A DNA stretch of 16,908 nucleotides, from assembly GCA_039714735.1 (NCBI GenBank), contig JBDLIT010000087.1, positions 1-16,908 on the forward strand. Reading direction: 5' to 3'. Below are positions 15,990 to 16,908 of this stretch, in pieces (within the stretch, counting starts at the first letter, position 1; the number at the start of each line of letters is the position of its first letter). A program made the position numbers and the translations under genes. The notes under the pieces were generated by a model, which did no database searches, was not told the origin of the DNA, and worked only from the letters and a program-made list of their open reading frames with translations. Source of the DNA: JASJBU01 sp039714735. GTDB lineage: Bacteria; Pseudomonadota; Gammaproteobacteria; Chromatiales; Chromatiaceae.

Positions 15990-16286
15990 CTAAGTCCTAC
16001 TGTAGCCTGCTTCGCGCTGACTACGTATCGCAAGCACGAAGACGGTGTCGATCTCGGGGACATAGCGGTATAGAGCGACATAACCCCGGGATTGTCGCCC
16101 GATGACCAACTCCCTCATGTCGGTTCGCGCTGACCGACCGATCAAGGGGTTATGTTCTAGCACCGAAACCGCCTGGAGGATTTCCTCGATCCGGGAAGGT
16201 GCGTCTGCTACTTTGTGCTGATTCAGGTGTTCCAGTATGCGATCAAAATCTTCGCCTACATCAGAAGCAAGTTCGATACGAGACAT
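15990..16286 (-). CDS. ParE/RelE-family toxin
   Basis: This 98-aa basic protein has the ParE/RelE layout: an N-terminal helical hairpin (VGEDFDRILEHL, about 10-21), the NPLIGR loop (46-51) seen in ParE-like toxins, a strand MRELVIGRQSRGYVALYRY (57-75), and a closing strand TVFVLAIRSQREAGY. ParE members poison DNA gyrase while RelE members cut mRNA on the ribosome; I lean to ParE because the NPxxGR and IRSQREAGY pattern resembles it, but this is not decisive. The start is ATG 16284-16286, 12 nt after the antitoxin stop, with no strong ribosome site, so coupling to the antitoxin is likely. Confidence 0.85.
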   Translation of the reverse strand: MSRIELASDVGEDFDRILEHLNQHKVADAPSRIEEILQAVSVLEHNPLIGRSARTDMRELVIGRQSRGYVALYRYVPEIDTVFVLAIRSQREAGYSRT

Positions 16287-16298
16287 CAGTTTGTTTGC

Positions 16299-16583
16299 TC
16301 AGTAAGCCCGCTTTCTGGCTTTAGGCCGAGCCGTCTTTTTGCCTGCGAGTCGACTCTTAAGGTAAGTTTGCATCTCGCTCCAGGGAATGGTCTTCCCCGA
16401 GGCCACAATCTCCGCGTAACGCTGCTCTGCAGTCTCGTGAAAGTTGTTGCGACGCTCCTCCTCATCTACTCTCTCAGCAATAGCATCTAGGATGAAGGCA
16501 TGAGAGGTCGTGCCTGCACGCTCCGCAGCGTGCGCAATACGGTCCTTTAGGTCTTCAGGTAATCGGATGGTAGTCGTAGGCAT
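16299..16583 (-). CDS. RHH (CopG-like) antitoxin of the ParE/RelE toxin
   Basis: Starting at ATG 16581-16583 gives a 94-aa protein beginning PTTTIRLPEDLKDRIAHAAE, a classical ribbon-helix-helix: strand TTIRL, helix A, then TTSHAFILDAIAERV as helix B. The C-terminal half (about 45-94) is charged, including WSEMQTYLKSRLAG, and would neutralise the toxin. An upstream in-frame ATG at 16644-16646 would add 21 unrelated residues encoded by the palindromic operator, so the shorter start is preferred. The gene comes first in the operon, which permits autorepression through the inverted repeat at 16612-16643. Confidence 0.85.
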   Translation of the reverse strand: MPTTTIRLPEDLKDRIAHAAERAGTTSHAFILDAIAERVDEEERRNNFHETAEQRYAEIVASGKTIPWSEMQTYLKSRLAGKKTARPKARKRAY

Positions 16584-16611
16584 GTTTCGCTCTTTTGCAG
16601 TGAACGCATAA

Positions 16612-16643
16612 GCACAATGTAGCACATTAGTGCTACATTGTGC
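16612..16643. promoter_or_regulatory. Perfect 14-bp inverted repeat, likely antitoxin operator
   Basis: GCACAATGTAGCAC (16612-16625) and its exact complement (16630-16643) flank an ATTA spacer. The repeat ends 28 nt upstream of the antitoxin ATG. RHH antitoxins typically bind such palindromes to repress their own promoter. The half-site TAGCAC/GTGCTA could hold paired dimers. The inverted repeat is seen directly; its role as operator is inferred. Confidence 0.65.
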
Positions 16644-16656
16644 CACTATAGCAATT

Positions 16657-16908
16657 ATGGCAATTGAAGAGGACGACTATGCGCTTTACAAATATTTGCT
16701 GAATGAAGCGGCACAAAAGGCCGGTGCTGAGATCTGGTGCTATTGCCTCATGCCCAATCATGTCCATATCATCATTGTCCCCTCGGATGAAGATGGGTTG
16801 CGCCGTACCTTCGCGGATGCGCATCGGCGTTATACCGGATATGTTAATGCCCGTATGAGGGTCACTGGCCATTTGTGGCAAGGACGCTTTGGTTCGGTGG
16901 TCATGGAT
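16657..16908 (+). pseudogene. RAYT/Y1 (HUH) transposase, N-terminally truncated, runs off the window
   Basis: From ATG 16657 the frame stays open to the window end (84 codons) and reads as the middle of a REP-associated tyrosine transposase: EDDYALYKYLL, then CYCLMPNHVHIIIVPSDEDG with the metal-binding H35-V-H37, then HRRYTGYVNAR and HLWQGRF. Full-length members start about 30 residues earlier with a strand and an HVTQRGN-like motif; nothing like that lies upstream, where the TA operator sits instead. The catalytic tyrosine lies further on, outside the window. These enzymes process single-stranded REP hairpins in short dispersed repeats. The missing N-terminus makes activity doubtful, unless this copy is the remnant of an insertion by the TA unit. 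Confidence 0.75.

Noticed and set aside
16583..16646. Longer antitoxin start at 16646
   Set aside because: The extra 21 residues are encoded by the palindrome and match nothing in RHH proteins, whose strand begins right after the ATG at 16583.

Overview
The window looks like a chromosomal segment of a gammaproteobacterium. The evidence is a full-length GAF-type PtsP (nitrogen-branch enzyme I), lipid A or undecaprenyl-sugar type glycosyltransferases, a lipoprotein with a classical lipobox, and TGA used as an ordinary stop by many genes. The gene style resembles Chromatiales or sulfur-oxidiser genomes, but that is an impression and not a measurement. The core genes have G+C-rich third positions. 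The left end (about 1-2200) and the stretch around 12450-13100 are visibly A+T-richer and look acquired.

Layout. At 1-2200 there is a structured sequence at the very edge, an M23-type membrane peptidase gene broken by one in-frame TGA, and a two-gene toxin-antitoxin (TA) pair of RHH (ribbon-helix-helix)/DUF6364-like antitoxin and PIN toxin, all on the minus strand. At 2295-4675 (minus) a membrane-anchored class III adenylate cyclase overlaps a TPR-like lipoprotein gene by 4 nt. At 5153-11838 lies a block for lipid-linked sugar or envelope lipid chemistry: a UPF0104/LPG-synthase-TM type membrane protein, a protein with two fused PAP2 phosphatase domains, two GT39/ArnT-like integral-membrane transferases (one on each strand, apparently divergent from overlapping promoters), and a DPM1/GtrB/ArnC-like GT2. 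At 11874-13013 there is a cold-shock domain/TM/excalibur protein and an unrecognised 140-aa protein. At 13299-15566 is ptsP. The right edge (15567-16908) holds a repeat-containing non-coding stretch, a ParE/RelE-type TA pair with a perfect 14-bp inverted-repeat operator candidate, and a RAYT (Y1, HUH) transposase gene that lacks its N-terminus and runs off the window.

How the genes may work together. The 5153-11838 block has the parts of a polyprenyl-phosphate-sugar route: GT2 charges the lipid carrier, a multi-spanning membrane protein may move lipids, GT39 enzymes transfer the sugar on the periplasmic side, and PAP2 domains recycle or remodel lipid phosphates. No nucleotide-sugar synthesis genes are present, so the sugar and the acceptor are unknown. 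The cyclase and lipoprotein look like one signalling operon. No rRNA, tRNA, CRISPR array or complete insertion sequence was seen.
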